DNA of 64,000 nt from Blastocystis sp. Blastoise. Lineage: Eukaryota > Sar > Bigyra > Opalinata > Blastocystidae. Position numbers and translations under genes: made by a program. The notes beneath the pieces were generated by a model. It worked only from the letters and a program-made list of their open reading frames with translations. It searched no databases and was not told where the DNA came from. How positions within the stretch are numbered: position 1 is the stretch's first letter; every line of letters starts with the position of its first letter. Below, in pieces: positions 41,276 to 54,285 of this stretch. Location: the NCBI GenBank assembly GCA_039096225.1, contig JBBPEB010000005.1, positions 214,501 to 278,500 of the forward strand, in the 5' to 3' direction.

Positions 41276-42364
41276 TTATAAATCATATCCAAGACCTTTA
41301 TGTAAATTACTTGAAAGAGGAGAAGGATATTCTAATAAAGTATTTGGATTCACTTGGTTGATTAATCCTCTAGCAAGATGTTTCATAGGATCAATTATAG
41401 GAATATTTCGTATAACATCTAAAGGTAATGCAAGAGGTAATTCAGTACAACCTAATATAATACACTCTGCACCTTTTTCTATTAATTGTAATACTAATGT
41501 ATGTAATGATTGTTGTGCTCTTGGAGATACAGGACTCTGAGATTTAATACCCCTATATATATTATTATTATAATGATTATGATTATGATTATGATTATGA
41601 TTATGATTATTATTATTATTATATTTATGTTATTATTATATATTTTATTATATTTATATTATAATAAATAAAAATAATAAGTATATGCTTATAATAATTT
41701 CAATTATATATATATATAAAATAAAATAATTTAATAATATAATAAAATAAATATCCCAAATAGGATTATAAATAACATCATGAACAGTACTTTGTTGATT
41801 TTCATCGACATATAATAAATTAAGATTATATTTTTGTAGCCAATATCCATATACATTGGATGCTCTTGAACCTGAAGTACAGAGAACACCCACACGATGA
41901 ATAAAAGGATATGTGTTTGATATATATTGTGCTGTTAGTTGAATCATATTCAATACATGTATACTTGGATAAGTATGACTACACATACTCATGAATGGAT
42001 CAAAAATAATTGGTGAATGAAAAGTAGCACAAGGAATACCCACAAATAACTCATTATCTGGATAATCAGAAGCGTGAGCTAATACTTTCATTATATTAAA
42101 TGCTTCGTATGCAGGATTTATATTAGATTTTCCTAATATATATGCAGAACGATCTGAAATTTCATTAGAAAACGAACAATGTATTACAGGAAGGTGTTCT
42201 TGATCTTTATGAGCTTTTGTATTCGCTATAATACGTTGATGAAGTGCAATACCAGCAGCAGGACCTAAACCACCTAATATTCCAATAAGCTTATTTGGCA
42301 GATCAGTCATTCTTGAACCGATACTTTCCGAATAACATTTATTTAATGATCTTGATAGATTCAT
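41276..42364 (-). CDS. Aspartate/glutamate racemase family protein
   Basis: Exon 1 (42364 to about 41757) and exon 2 (41552-41276) give about 294 aa. Family features are the N-terminal IGILGGLGPAAG, the first catalytic Cys in GIPCATFHSP, VIYNP, and the second catalytic Cys in IILGCTELPL. With both cysteines present it should interconvert L and D amino acids without PLP. Met19 (MTDLPNKLIG) is an alternative start. The intron between W and GIKSQ has no GT donor (TG|GGATATTT); the flanking peptide aligns with bacterial relatives, so splicing there is required. This family is mainly bacterial, so horizontal origin is plausible. Confidence 0.88.
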
Positions 42365-42534
42365 TCAACCAAAAATAAAATAAACACAAATGAAGTGTTG
42401 GTTTTATTGTATAAAAAACAAAAAGACGACATCAACATCATAATCGTGTTTATTTGTTATCGTCTTTTTTTAATTTTTTTTTATTTAAATAAAATAATCC
42501 TTTTCTTCCACTATTTTTTTTGATATTTATATAA

Positions 42535-42788
42535 ATGAGTGTCACTGGTCGTAGAATTGTCGGTATACCTACACTCATACTTTTTGAAGCTGAAGGACAT
42601 AATGTTGTCGTTGAAACAAATGATGGGTGCTATGTTAGAGGAATATTAGAAGAAGTAGAAGATAATTGGAATATGTTCCTTTTAAAAGTCATATATGTCA
42701 AAGGAAAGAACCAACAATTTGAACTCCCATCCATGTATATCCGAGGTTCTCAAATCTGTGGTGTTATCTTACCTAGAATATATCCCAT

Positions 42789-42850
<62 letters not shown>

Positions 42851-43104
42851 AATATATTAATATATATATATATATTTTTTTAATTCATTTTTATATAAAT
42901 TAGTTTTCATTAATTCTATACGTTATCAAAATCTCCTATGTTTGAACGTGTCATTCGGTTTAGAAAAGGTGAATATACTCCTGTAGATACAACAAAAGGA
43001 AAAACAAATGCTTTCCGTACAAGAAGTATGTTGTCTTCATTATAATATATTTATTTTATATATATATAGCTGGTAATATCAATAACCAAGTTCAAAGAGA
43101 TTAA
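42535..43104 (+). CDS. Small nuclear ribonucleoprotein Sm D3
   Basis: Exons 42535-42779, 42922-43025 and 43070-43104 total 384 nt (127 aa; human SmD3 has 126). SmD3 is one of seven Sm proteins in the ring on spliceosomal snRNAs. Sm1 is seen in EGHNVVVETNDGCYVRGILEEVEDN and Sm2 in MYIRGSQICGVILP. The tail is basic but lacks the usual RG repeats. The first intron is AT-AC: removing 42780-42921 restores ILPRMLSKSPMF, which aligns with the conserved ILPDMLKNAPMF. No GT-AG alternative gives an open frame. The divergently transcribed racemase gene starts 170 bp upstream. Confidence 0.95.
42780..42921 (+). other. AT-AC (U12-like) intron in SmD3
   Basis: The donor is ATATCCCATC (U12 consensus ATATCCTT) and the 3' end is TTCTATAC. 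A branch-like TTCATTAAT (consensus TTCCTTAAC) lies about 10 nt before the AC. Exon joining is supported by frame, family alignment and final protein length. Confidence 0.75.
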
Positions 43105-43358
43105 CTTTTATATATTTTGTAAAAACAAAAACAAATTAATTTTAAAAAAATGTTGTGATTGAATATTTTATGTAATTCTTATAATGGATTTGTTTTAATA
43201 TATTATATATAAAATAATATTAATATAATTAAAGAAGATGGTGAATAGATATTTTTACTATATTTGTTAAAAGTGATAAAGGAATAAACTAACAAAAAAA
43301 AATGTGATAATCATTCACGCTTTTAATATTCCATTGATTTAGATTTTAAAAACTCTAT

Positions 43359-43908
43359 TTAGAATTTCTTAACTAATTCATTAATGGCCATATCAGATTC
43401 ACCCTATAAATATTTATATAAATGAAATAATATAAATATATAATAAAAATAAAATGACTTTTTAAAAATGTGAAATATACATAAAATAAGAGTAAAATAT
43501 ATATAATGTAATGAAATGAAGAAGAAATAATATGATAAAAAAGAATATGAAAAAGAATAATAAGGAATAAGAAAAATACCTTAACACGGACATATCCGGC
43601 AAGAGCAATGGTGTTGTACTTACCAGTGTAAACACCGTTTTCATCAAGGCAACCGACAGAGATCTGTAAAAATATAAAATATAATAATTATTCATAAAAT
43701 TAATTTGTTTTGTTTATGAAATTGAAAAAAATTGTACTTGGACGGAAGCATGATCCTTAGCGGCAATGATTTGGTTGGTCCAGTTACAATTAATATTAAA
43801 AATAAATAATATGATTGAAAAAAACAATTGATTTTCATATAATAAATAATCTATTTACCATTTTCTGGGAATGTATAAATCAACAATACGTCCTTGTTCG
43901 TTTTGCAT
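43359..43908 (-). CDS. Small ribosomal subunit protein eS21 (RPS21)
   Basis: Exons 43859-43908, 43738-43786, 43580-43663 and 43359-43403 give 75 aa. Diagnostic segments are MQNEQGRIVDLYIPRK, TNQIIAAKDHASVQ, CLDENGVYTGKYNTIALAGY and VRVKGESDMAINEL. eS21 sits on the small subunit near uS2 and is needed for late 18S rRNA processing. Joining exon 1 to exon 2 as PRKC-NW-TNQ fits the family exactly (PRKC-SA-TNR), but the intron then ends in TTG rather than AG (donor GTAAAT). The other introns are GT-AG. Confidence 0.94.
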
Positions 43909-44386
43909 TGTAAAAACTACTTGAAAAGCGTGATGGAAAATATTAGAAAGAAAACCAAAGGATGGTTTTGGAAAATAAATGTCAACTTTTTCAATGGTTA
44001 AAATCACATCAGTCTGTTTTTGACATATAAAGAAATAGTCTCCTGTAGTTTTTATTTCTTACTTTTTTTTCTAGATTCTACCGTGAGTTTTATTTTTGAT
44101 TTATAAATTTCATTGTTCTCTTTTTTCTGCCTTCTTCTTCATAATCGTGAATATTTTTTATTTTTGAATTTGTTTTTCAATTTATTCATGTTACTCATTA
44201 ATACCATTTTAATTCTCATTTTTAAATTGTTTAGAATAGTATTCATAACACAAATATAGGTTATATTATGCATTAAACGATAATAACAAGTATACTAAAA
44301 AATAAAACAAAACAATTGAATTGAAAAAATGAACACTTAAACAATTTATAATAAACAATTTGTTGACATATTTATTATATTAAAAT
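43909..44386. other. Spacer between RPS21 and SART1 genes
   Basis: Both neighbours are on the minus strand, so this holds the RPS21 promoter and the SART1 3' flank. No feature recognised. Confidence 0.5.
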
Positions 44387-47300
44387 TTAATGGAATGTAC
44401 CATTGAAAGCAACTTCTCTTTCATAATTCAGTTTCTTCTTATAAATACTCTTCTTTCCTATATAAAAAAAGGAGATAAATATATGTTTATATATATATAA
44501 TTAAAGGGATAATAGTTGATATCAGTATAATCTGATAAAATAGACAAATTATAATTGTAAAAATAAATACCTGGTAGTCTACCATGGAATATATAACTTT
44601 GTTGCTTATAAGCTTCTTTATTTGATAATAATCTTCCACTTGCATCACGATGTTCAATAATAAAACCATCTTGATTTTCACGTTCACGAACTTCTTCACG
44701 TTTTTGTTTTCCAAATACAAGTTCCTTTATAAATGAGAAATAATATATATATATATATATATATAAAATTATTAACTGTAAATAAAATAATCAATAAAAA
44801 ATGAATGATAAACATACTTTTTCTTCTGAACGACCTTGAGAATTTAATAATGCTAAAGTTGCCGCCAAACCTGAACGCGCCAAAGGTAATTCACGACCAT
44901 ATATAGATTCTTCTTCTTTTTTTATACGTTCTTCTTTTTCATTTTCATTTTCATTTTCATTTTCATTTTCATTTTCATCTATATCTATATCTATATTCTT
45001 GCCTTTTATAGTATTAATAGCTTTAGGTGACGTCATTGATTCTTCTTTTGATTTTTCTTCTTTCAATAACTTTTTCTTTTCTCGTTTTTTCTCTTCAGTT
45101 TCCATCTATATGTTATATTCATTATTATATAATATATATATATATAATCAATTCAGAAACAATAATAAATACTTATTATATATATATATACTTGAAGTGT
45201 TTTCGAGAATTCACTAAGCATAGAGAGGGTATTTTTATCTTTTGTAATTAATTCCTCTTCTTCTTTTCTTTTCTTTTCATCTTCTTCTCTTAATCTTGAT
45301 AAATTCTGTGCTATCTATATAATATATATAATATATATTTATATATATATTATGAAAAACATTATAAATAGTTTATAATAGTATTGCATCATAATCAAAT
45401 CAATATATATATATATAGCTTTCTAATTATAGTCATATAGAATAATAAATAATAAAAAAAAAATAAATCATATATATGTATATACTTCTTGTTCTGTAAG
45501 TAAACGCGGTTTCTTTTCATTTAAAACCAATTGGCGGGCTCTGTTAATAGAATCTTCTAAAGAATGATCTTCTTCTTCATCTATATCGATATCCTTCTAT
45601 ATATATATAGAGTAGTTTCGAAATAGTATTTGTATTATTCTTATTATGAATACTATATATATATATATACTTTTAGTTTCTGAATACGTTCTTCTTCTCT
45701 TTCCTTCGCCTTTATATACCCTTCTGTTCGTTTCTCTTGTTCTTTCTGTATACGAGTCTCCATATCTATATCTTTCGATCTCATCTCTCTATTCCCCTTA
45801 TCTTCTGATGTTTCCGTATGCTCAGGCAATACTTCAATCTCCTTCTCCTATTTATATATATATAGTATTCTTATTATTATATATATATAATATTCTTATT
45901 GTTAAATATATAATAAATAAAAACTATATATAATAAATAAAAACTATATAATAATAAATAAAACTATATATAATAAATAAAAACATATATAATAAATAAA
46001 AACTATGTATAATAATATACAGTCTTCATAATTCGTCTTCTTCTCTTCGTTCGCTTTTTAAATTTAGCCATTTCTTCTGTTGTATAATAATCACTAGCTA
46101 ATTTTCTTTCTGTAGCTCCATCGATTTCCATCTCTTCACTCTGTTCCTCATGGAGACGTTTCAAAGAAGATTCTTTCATCTTCTGAGCCGTTTCACTATC
46201 CACGTGACCATCACGTGTTAGTTTGAAACCCTTAGGACCTTTATCTTCATTATATTGAGAAAGTAATTTATCTTCCGATTGGTCCTCATTAAGTGCGTCA
46301 TCAATAGCATTATATACAGGTAACTTTGCTTTCTTGACCATTTCAATTCGTTTCTTAGTTTTTTCTTGTTCCTTCAATTCCTGATTCTCTAACACAACTT
46401 CATCTTCTTCCTTCAAATTACCATAATCATCTAATAAACTTGTATCCTATATATATAATAGTATAACATATTCATAATATATACTTGTAGATTGATAAAA
46501 TATAATATAATATAATATAATATAATATAATATAATATAATATAATATAATATAATATAATATAATATAATAGGATATAATAATAAAATAATATAATAGT
46601 ATATAATAGGATATAATAGTATATAATAGTATATAATAGTATATAATATATATAATAATAAAATAATATAATAGTATATAATAGGATATAATAGTATATA
46701 ATAGGATATACTTGTAGATTCAATATAATATCTCCTTCTCCTAATTCATCGACATCATGAGCCACACGAGCATTCTCTACATCAAACTATATATACATAT
46801 ATTAATAATAAACATTTATTAAACATAAACATTATAATAATAAACATAAACATGATAATAATAAACATTATAATAACATAAACATAATAATAATAAACAT
46901 AAACATAATAATAATAAACATAAACATAATAATAATAAACATGATAATAAACATAAACATAATATATAAACATAATATATAAACATAATATATAAACATA
47001 TTATATAAACATAAACCTACTTTAACTTCATCTTTCTTTTCTTCTTCTTCTTCTTCTTTTTGATTGGCTAATGCTTGCTGTTGAATTGAACGGCTTTTTT
47101 TAACCCATTCATTCACATTAAGAGTAGAATCTTCTTCAAATAATAAATCACCCAGAGATTTGGTTGGAATTTTCTCTTTTTCTTTTTCTTTCTTATCTTT
47201 TAATTTCATTAATCGAATTCTCATCTCTTCGTCCTTTCTTTGTTGTTCTAAATCCTCATGAATTACTTCCTGCTTTGGCTATAAACATTATTAATAATAT

Positions 47301-47704
47301 AAACGGTTTAAAGATATCTATCTAAAAAAATAATAATTCAATACTGTTTCTTCTTCTAAAACTAAGGGTTTTAAACCTAATGCAAGACGAATTCTATTTG
47401 TTTCTTCAATTGAACAACTGATTTCACCTAAAAATAAATATAATTACTCATTCATAATGTATTGAAATGTAGTATTTCTAATGAACATCTTTCTTAAAAA
47501 CAAATACCATTATTCTCTGTTACGTTAGCTTTTATAACTCCATTGTCAGAATCCCTATATATTTTATATATTAGTAAAACTAATATTTGCTAATTCTATT
47601 CAAAAAGAAACATACTCATGAGTATGATCACGATGTGAAGATCGTTTTTCATGATCACGGGATGAAGATCTATAATGAGATCTCGATTTTGAGTGAGTAG
47701 ACAT
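44387..47704 (-). CDS. SART1/Snu66 tri-snRNP protein
   Basis: Twelve exons (47616-47704, 47508-47554, 47345-47427, 47021-47278, 46712-46786, 46021-46446, 45671-45847, 45486-45596, 45192-45314, 44818-45105, 44571-44724, 44387-44457) total 1902 nt (633 aa; human SART1 is 800). The protein bridges U4/U6.U5 tri-snRNP and helps load it onto the spliceosome. Signatures are an RS/H-rich N-terminus, the SIEETNRIRLALGLKPL motif, VAHDVDELGEGDIILNL, long Glu/Lys coiled-coil stretches, a GRELPLARSGLAATLALL segment, and the C-terminal ASGRLLSNKEAYKQQSYIFHG, which aligns with TGRKLTPKEAFRQLSHRFHG. A run of Glu-Asn pairs comes from a hexamer repeat at about 44939-44978. All introns are GT-AG. The human C-terminal extension is missing. 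Confidence 0.93.
46479..46990. repeat. Pentamer and 18-mer satellites in SART1 introns
   Basis: One intron holds about 14 copies of TATAA (46501-46571) followed by TAGTATATAA-type repeats. The next intron (46787-47020) holds repeated ATAATAATAAACATAAAC units (about 46806-46960). Both are simple expansions. Confidence 0.85.
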
Positions 47705-48584
47705 TATATTCTTATTATACCTTTTCAGATTCAAGAAATAAGTATTCAAAAACTTTTCTTTAGATAATTTCTGGGAATTTTCTTCTGATCTATTCAAAAA
47801 ATATAAAAAATTTCATTACAATTTTCTTTTTAAAACAACTTGTTTTTCTTCTTTATTAAATGATTATCAATTTTTTAAAGCTAACTTCATTTTATTTGTT
47901 ATTAAAAATATAGATATTAAATCAAAATATCTTGTTGTTTCCTCGATAAACTGTTCTATAGTTTTGATACTTTAAATATATTCTTTAAATATAATTCTTA
48001 CCTTCAAATTATTAATATCATTCCTATTTCGTTAGTATTATACGTTATCTATTGAACATACTTTTAACTAATAAATACGATATTTTAATATTATAAATAT
48101 GATGATTTACAGTTTTACAAATAAACACAACCTATACAAAAATCTTATTCTTGAGTGGCATTCACACCTTAGGATATCAACAATGATATTGCTGAATAGT
48201 AGTAACACTTTTATTCTATAATTATTCAAAGTGAATTGATCTCATGGTGAACTGACACTTCTAAAATTATTTTTTGTCTTACATTCTCCATGTTCTGGAA
48301 AAAAAACATATATTTACTTTTGAAATACCAATAATACTATAGTGATTTTACTAAACTAAAATGTTTCATTATTAGATATATTGATATTGGCAATATGAAC
48401 ATAATGAATCATAATATTCTTCGTGACTTTGAATATTTACAAATTTGGAAGAAAAAACAATAAAAACAGTATTTAGGTGAGAAATTCAAATAGAACGTAA
48501 TCAAAACAAAATTCCCAGAAAAACGTGAAATCTCAAATAAATTTAGAATTACTTTTTTGTGTGTTGTATTTATGCATATTCAAT
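47705..48584. other. Divergent intergenic region (SART1 / membrane phosphatase-like)
   Basis: 880 bp that must hold both promoters. AT-rich; I see no conserved element. A weak reading frame extends upstream of 48585 from a GTG but has no ATG. Confidence 0.5.
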
Positions 48585-51500
48585 ATGCCATATAATTATT
48601 CACGTACACAAAAGAGAGGTCTTAATACAAAACAAATTTTCATGTTATGGACGATGCTTTTCTTTATAGCATTCTGCGGTTTCTTTGTCTTAGGGTTTCG
48701 ATTAATAATCCAATCGTCTAGAAATGTGCATAATAAGCCAGTTCTAGCTCAACAAGTTCAAGATTATAGTAACAATGATGAATTAAAGAAACAAATTCAA
48801 GTATTTTCATTATTTACGTCATTCTACTTATTTATCTAGGACTCTGCAGTTTTATTACAGAAGATTCGAGAAGAAAAACAAAACAAAAAGCTAGAATTGG
48901 AAAAGAAACGAGCTCGACTTCAACAATTAATGAAACAGAATTCTGATCTGTCTAAGAATATGGTTGAGAATAGATATGAAGATGAAATGATTAACAAAGA
49001 GAGTTTTGATGATGTCAATGACGATGAAAATGAAATAAATACTGATAAAAAATCTAAAAAGCATGATCAAATTCGTCCAGGAAATGAATTAAATAGTCTT
49101 TTGAATGATGATGATGATGATGAAGATACTACTGATGACGATTTTATTAGTTTGAAACAAAAGAATAAAAATAAGAAACAAGATTCATCTATATCTACAA
49201 ATTCTGATAATGATAATCAACAAAATCATTTGGAAACAATTAATTCTTTTTCATTAAAGAAATTACAAAAGGAATTAGAAGAACAAATTCAAAAAGATAT
49301 TAAACAAAATAATTACAAAGAAAGTGATTTACGTTTATTAAATCACAAAATTGTTCGTAAGCATAAAACTATTACTTTAGATCAATACACAGGTGAGAAA
49401 GATATTAATACCATTATTTCAAATTTACCCAAAGTATATGTAAATGGAAGAGAAACAGATTTGAAGAATAAAAATAATGAAATGAGTAATGAAAAGAATA
49501 ATGAAAATAATAATGAAAAGAATAATGAAAATACAAGTAAAGATAATAGAGTAAAAAATAAAGATATTACTAATAATGATCAGAATGATGATGAGAATAT
49601 GCATGTAAATATGAAAGAGAATAAACAAGAAAAAGAAGAAAATATTCAGAATAGTAATACTCAAGAAGAAGAGGAAGAAGATGTAAATCAAGCTGAAAAA
49701 GTTGATAATAATCTAGTAGATCCACTTCGTCCTTTCCAAAAGCGTCCAAATCCCCTATCAACACAATCTTCAAATGATTCTAATAATGATATTGATAATG
49801 TTAGTGATGATAATAATAATGTTAATGATGATAATAATAATGTTAGTGATGATAATATCAATAATGATAATGTTAACGATAATAATAATAATAACAACGA
49901 TGATAATAATAATATTAACGATAATAATAATAGTATAGATAACCAAAGTAATAAAGAAGAAGAAAATCCTATTAAAGAATCTAATGATAATTCTATACAA
50001 ACAACAGAACTTAATGATAGAAGCCATTCAAAAGTATCTTCTTCTCCTTCTGTTGCTACTACTACTAATGTTGCTATTCCTTCTCCTTCTCCTGTTCCTA
50101 CTACTATTGTAACTCCTGCTACTACTATTATTCTTACTCCTTCTCCTTCTCCTTCTTCTACTACTACTACTACTGTTTCTGAAGACTCTACAGCTAATAA
50201 TAATTTACATGTTTCACCTATAACTGATTCTTCTCTTCTGTCCACTAAATCTACTAAGAAAGAATACTCATTCACCACTACTATACAAATAGTAAAACCA
50301 TCACAAAATGAAAATAAAGATGCTAAGATAATTGATCAAGATACTATTAATAATAAAATGCAAATAAAACCCAAAAGTCGCTATAATTATACAATAAAAT
50401 ATCCTACTCATACATCTACTGTTACTACTACTATATCTACCGATATTAATAATACCACTTCTTCAAATACTATACCTTCTATTCCTATTTCTATAAATAA
50501 TGATACAGTCGTTCCTCTAGTTATTAAAGTTCCTTCTATTATCACATCTATACCAATAGAGACCCAAAAAGAAGTGAAAAAGATTATACAACAAGAAAGA
50601 GTAGACACTGTTCCACCTTTAAAGCGTAAGCCTGTTAATGTATTTGAATTACCTCCTGAAGAAGAAGAAGAAGATAATAATAATAATAATAATAATAATG
50701 ATGATGATGGAGAAGAAGAAGAAAATAAAGAAAGAAAAGAAGAAGAAAATAAAGAAAGAAAAGAAGAAGAAGAAACTAATGAATCATTAAATATAGTTGC
50801 TAAGAATAAAGAAAGTGAATCTTCAGATAAAACTATTGTTGAGAAAACATATTTAAACGATGATCATTATGAGAAGAGAGAGAAACAAGAGGATAATAAT
50901 TATATTATTGATACTAATTCGTCATCAACAACTGGAGAAACTAAAGAGAATCAAAATAATGTTCTATCAAAATCAGAGAGTTCTATAACGAAGTCTTCAG
51001 AGAATGATAATGAAAAACTTATTGAAAAGAATTCTCCATCAAATCTAAATGAAAATAAAGTTGGAAATGAGAATAATAATGATATTCATCATTCAGATGA
51101 AGGTACTATTCGTGATATTGAGAATTCAAAGGATATAAATAGCGATAAACAAAATGAAATAAATGATGTTGATAATGCTATATCTGCTAATAACGTAAAT
51201 GACTCAATAACTACTAAAGATAACAATGTTAGTAAAAATAGTAATACGGAAGAGATTAATAATGATAATAATAATAGAAATACTAATGTGAATGATAGTA
51301 TTATTAATAGTATTACTGATTCTACTAGTGATTCAAGTAGTAATTCTGATTTAACTGTTAAATCTACTGATAATGTTGATTCTGCTACTAATATTGATTC
51401 TACTATTAATATTGATTCTGCTACTAATATTGATTCTACTACTAATATTAAATCTACTACTAGTATTAATTCTACTACTAGTATTGATTCTGCTACTCAA

Positions 51501-54195
51501 ACTGATTCTACTACTCAAACTGATTCTACTATTGATTCTTCTATTCAAACTGATTCAAATATTAAACAAGATATCAATACGAATATATATCCAAATACTA
51601 ATAATTCTACTTCTATAAATACTCCAATCACTATAAAAGAAGATACTGTAGAGAATCAGAATCATGAGAATACAGAATTAGTCACGGATATCAATAAGAA
51701 TTCTCATAAAAATGATACTTCTCTGAATATAAATGATACTATGAAAGATGATTCTACAATACAGAATTCTATTCCTAATAATAAGAATTTAGCTAAGGAT
51801 GATGATATATCAGAAGTAAAAGATGAGAGTGAAGACTTTGATATGAATTCTGAAGAAGATATAAAGAATTATTTATTGAAACAAGGAATGAAATATAAAG
51901 AAGAGAAAGAGAAGAAAGAAGAAGAGAAATTACGAAAGAAAGAAGAAGAAGAGAAGCGTAAAATACAAGAAAAAGAAGAAGAGGAAGAGAGGAAGAAGAA
52001 AGCAAAAGAAGAATATCGATTATTGAGAGAGAAACAGATGGAAGAAGAGAAACGTCAGAGAATGGAAGAGATTAAGAGAGTAAGACAAGAGAAGAAAATG
52101 AAAGAAGAAGAAGAGAAACGAAAGAGATTAGAAGGAATGATGAAGATAAATAATGAGAAAGAAGAGAGTAAGAAGATTATTCCAGAGAAAGATCAATTGA
52201 AAAATGTGAATAATGATAATGATAATGATAATAATGATAACAATAATGAAGAAGATAATGATGAAGATAATGATACTAATGATACTAATGAAGAAGAAGA
52301 GGAAAGTCCTCTTTTCCATGATATTTTAAAGAAGAGTCATGCAGAGATGATGAAGAAGGAAACAGAAAAGCACATGGATGGTGAGGGAGACTCGAACATT
52401 GAGGAGATTCTATTGGCTATTAAGGCTTCAAAAGAAGAGAGAGAAATGTCAAAACATACAGATTATTCTTCTGAATTAAAGAAATTGATGGAAGATTCTA
52501 TACATAAAGATATATTAGATAGAGATATGATTAATAAATTAACTCAACAATATCAAACAGAAGTTTTATCAAAAACAAATCTACGTCAACCTAAATATGT
52601 GAATAATGATGAATCTATTAATATAAATAGATTATCTAAAGAAGTAGATGAAGATTATCAATTTATTCAAGGCAGAAGGGATAATAGATGGAAGAAATTA
52701 GATAATGAAATGAAAATAGAAGAAGAAGAACTTGCGAAGAAATTAGAGAACTGTAGTATTGTCATTGAACCTGTATATATATATATATATAGTTATTTTT
52801 ATTTATATATGAATTATTATAAATTCTTTTGCTATTTTATTCTTATATAGTCTGTTTTTATATCACGTTCCAAGAACACAATTGATATCGTTTGGAATGC
52901 CATTCATTGCGAATTCTATCAACCCGTTTTACAAGTATTTATTTATTATATTATTTATTATATTATTTATTTATTATTATTCATTATTATATTATTCATA
53001 TTATTTATTATTATTATTATTTTTTTATTGTTATTATTATTATTATTATTTTTTATTGCTATTATTATTTCTATTTGATAATCAATATAATATTTTCATA
53101 ATAATTTCATCTATCTCTGTATAGTGGACTCAAATCCCCGCGGAACCCTTGGTTTATCATTTTGCTTCTACAAATATATCTATGTCATCCACTTTTGCCT
53201 CTACTTTCTATAGGTAATTATTATATTATTATTATACTTTTTGCTATTATAACTTAATATATACTTATATTATTCTTATTATAACTTAATATATACTTAT
53301 ATTATTATGATATATATAGAGGATCTATCTTGCTTCGTTCTATTACACAGAAAGTCTACTACAAGGTTCTATATACCAATAAAGATTACTCTATTCCACG
53401 TGAAGAACTAAATGAACCATTGGTTATTCCCAAAGACGTTATAATCACAGAAACACAAATCCAAGAAGGACGATTATTAGTGGAGAAACCACGTACTTTT
53501 GTAACTACCAATAAACCCTTATATTCAATTGGTATTTTTGGTGATGGAATACAGAAGGATGATTCCCGCGGTTATAAGAAGTTCTTGAAAGCTGTTCAAG
53601 ATAAATCCATTGATGCTGCTATTTATTGTATATATATATATATAAGTTATATATATATATATAGTAGGAAAAGGAGAAGCAAAATATTTTTCTACTTCCA
53701 AGTGGAAGGAACAGTATTTCGATTTTAGAAACACAATTCAAGGATCAAATCCAATATCTCAATCATTTATACCTGGTCCCTATGTATATATATTATATAT
53801 ATTATATATATTATATATATTATATATATAGGATACATTGCCTTCTTTAGGTCCTAATTATTCGTTTGCAGAGTATATATATATATATATATATATATTT
53901 CTTATATATATATAGACCTGGATATTATGCATTTACTTTGGGAAATGTTCGATTTATAGTTTTGGATAAACCAAGTCAGCAACAATCAGAGTGGCTGAAT
54001 AACGTTGAAATGATGTCTGATGATTATATATCTGCCACTTTCCGTGTTGTTCTCTCTTATTATACTCCTTTTATTAAGTATATATAAATATTATTATATA
54101 TATATTTTATAATATTATTATATATTATATATATATAGTATGTTAAATGAAGAACAAAAATTAGATCATAAAAATGATGATCCATTAATTATTCC

Positions 54196-54285
<90 letters not shown>

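Noticed and set aside
48525-48584. Upstream extension of the phosphatase-like gene
   Set aside because: It starts at GTG; the first in-frame ATG is 48585 and gives a normal type II anchor.
49425-52319. Minus-strand ORFs opposite the 48840-52772 exon
   Set aside because: Mirror images of Asn/Asp/Ser low-complexity codons.
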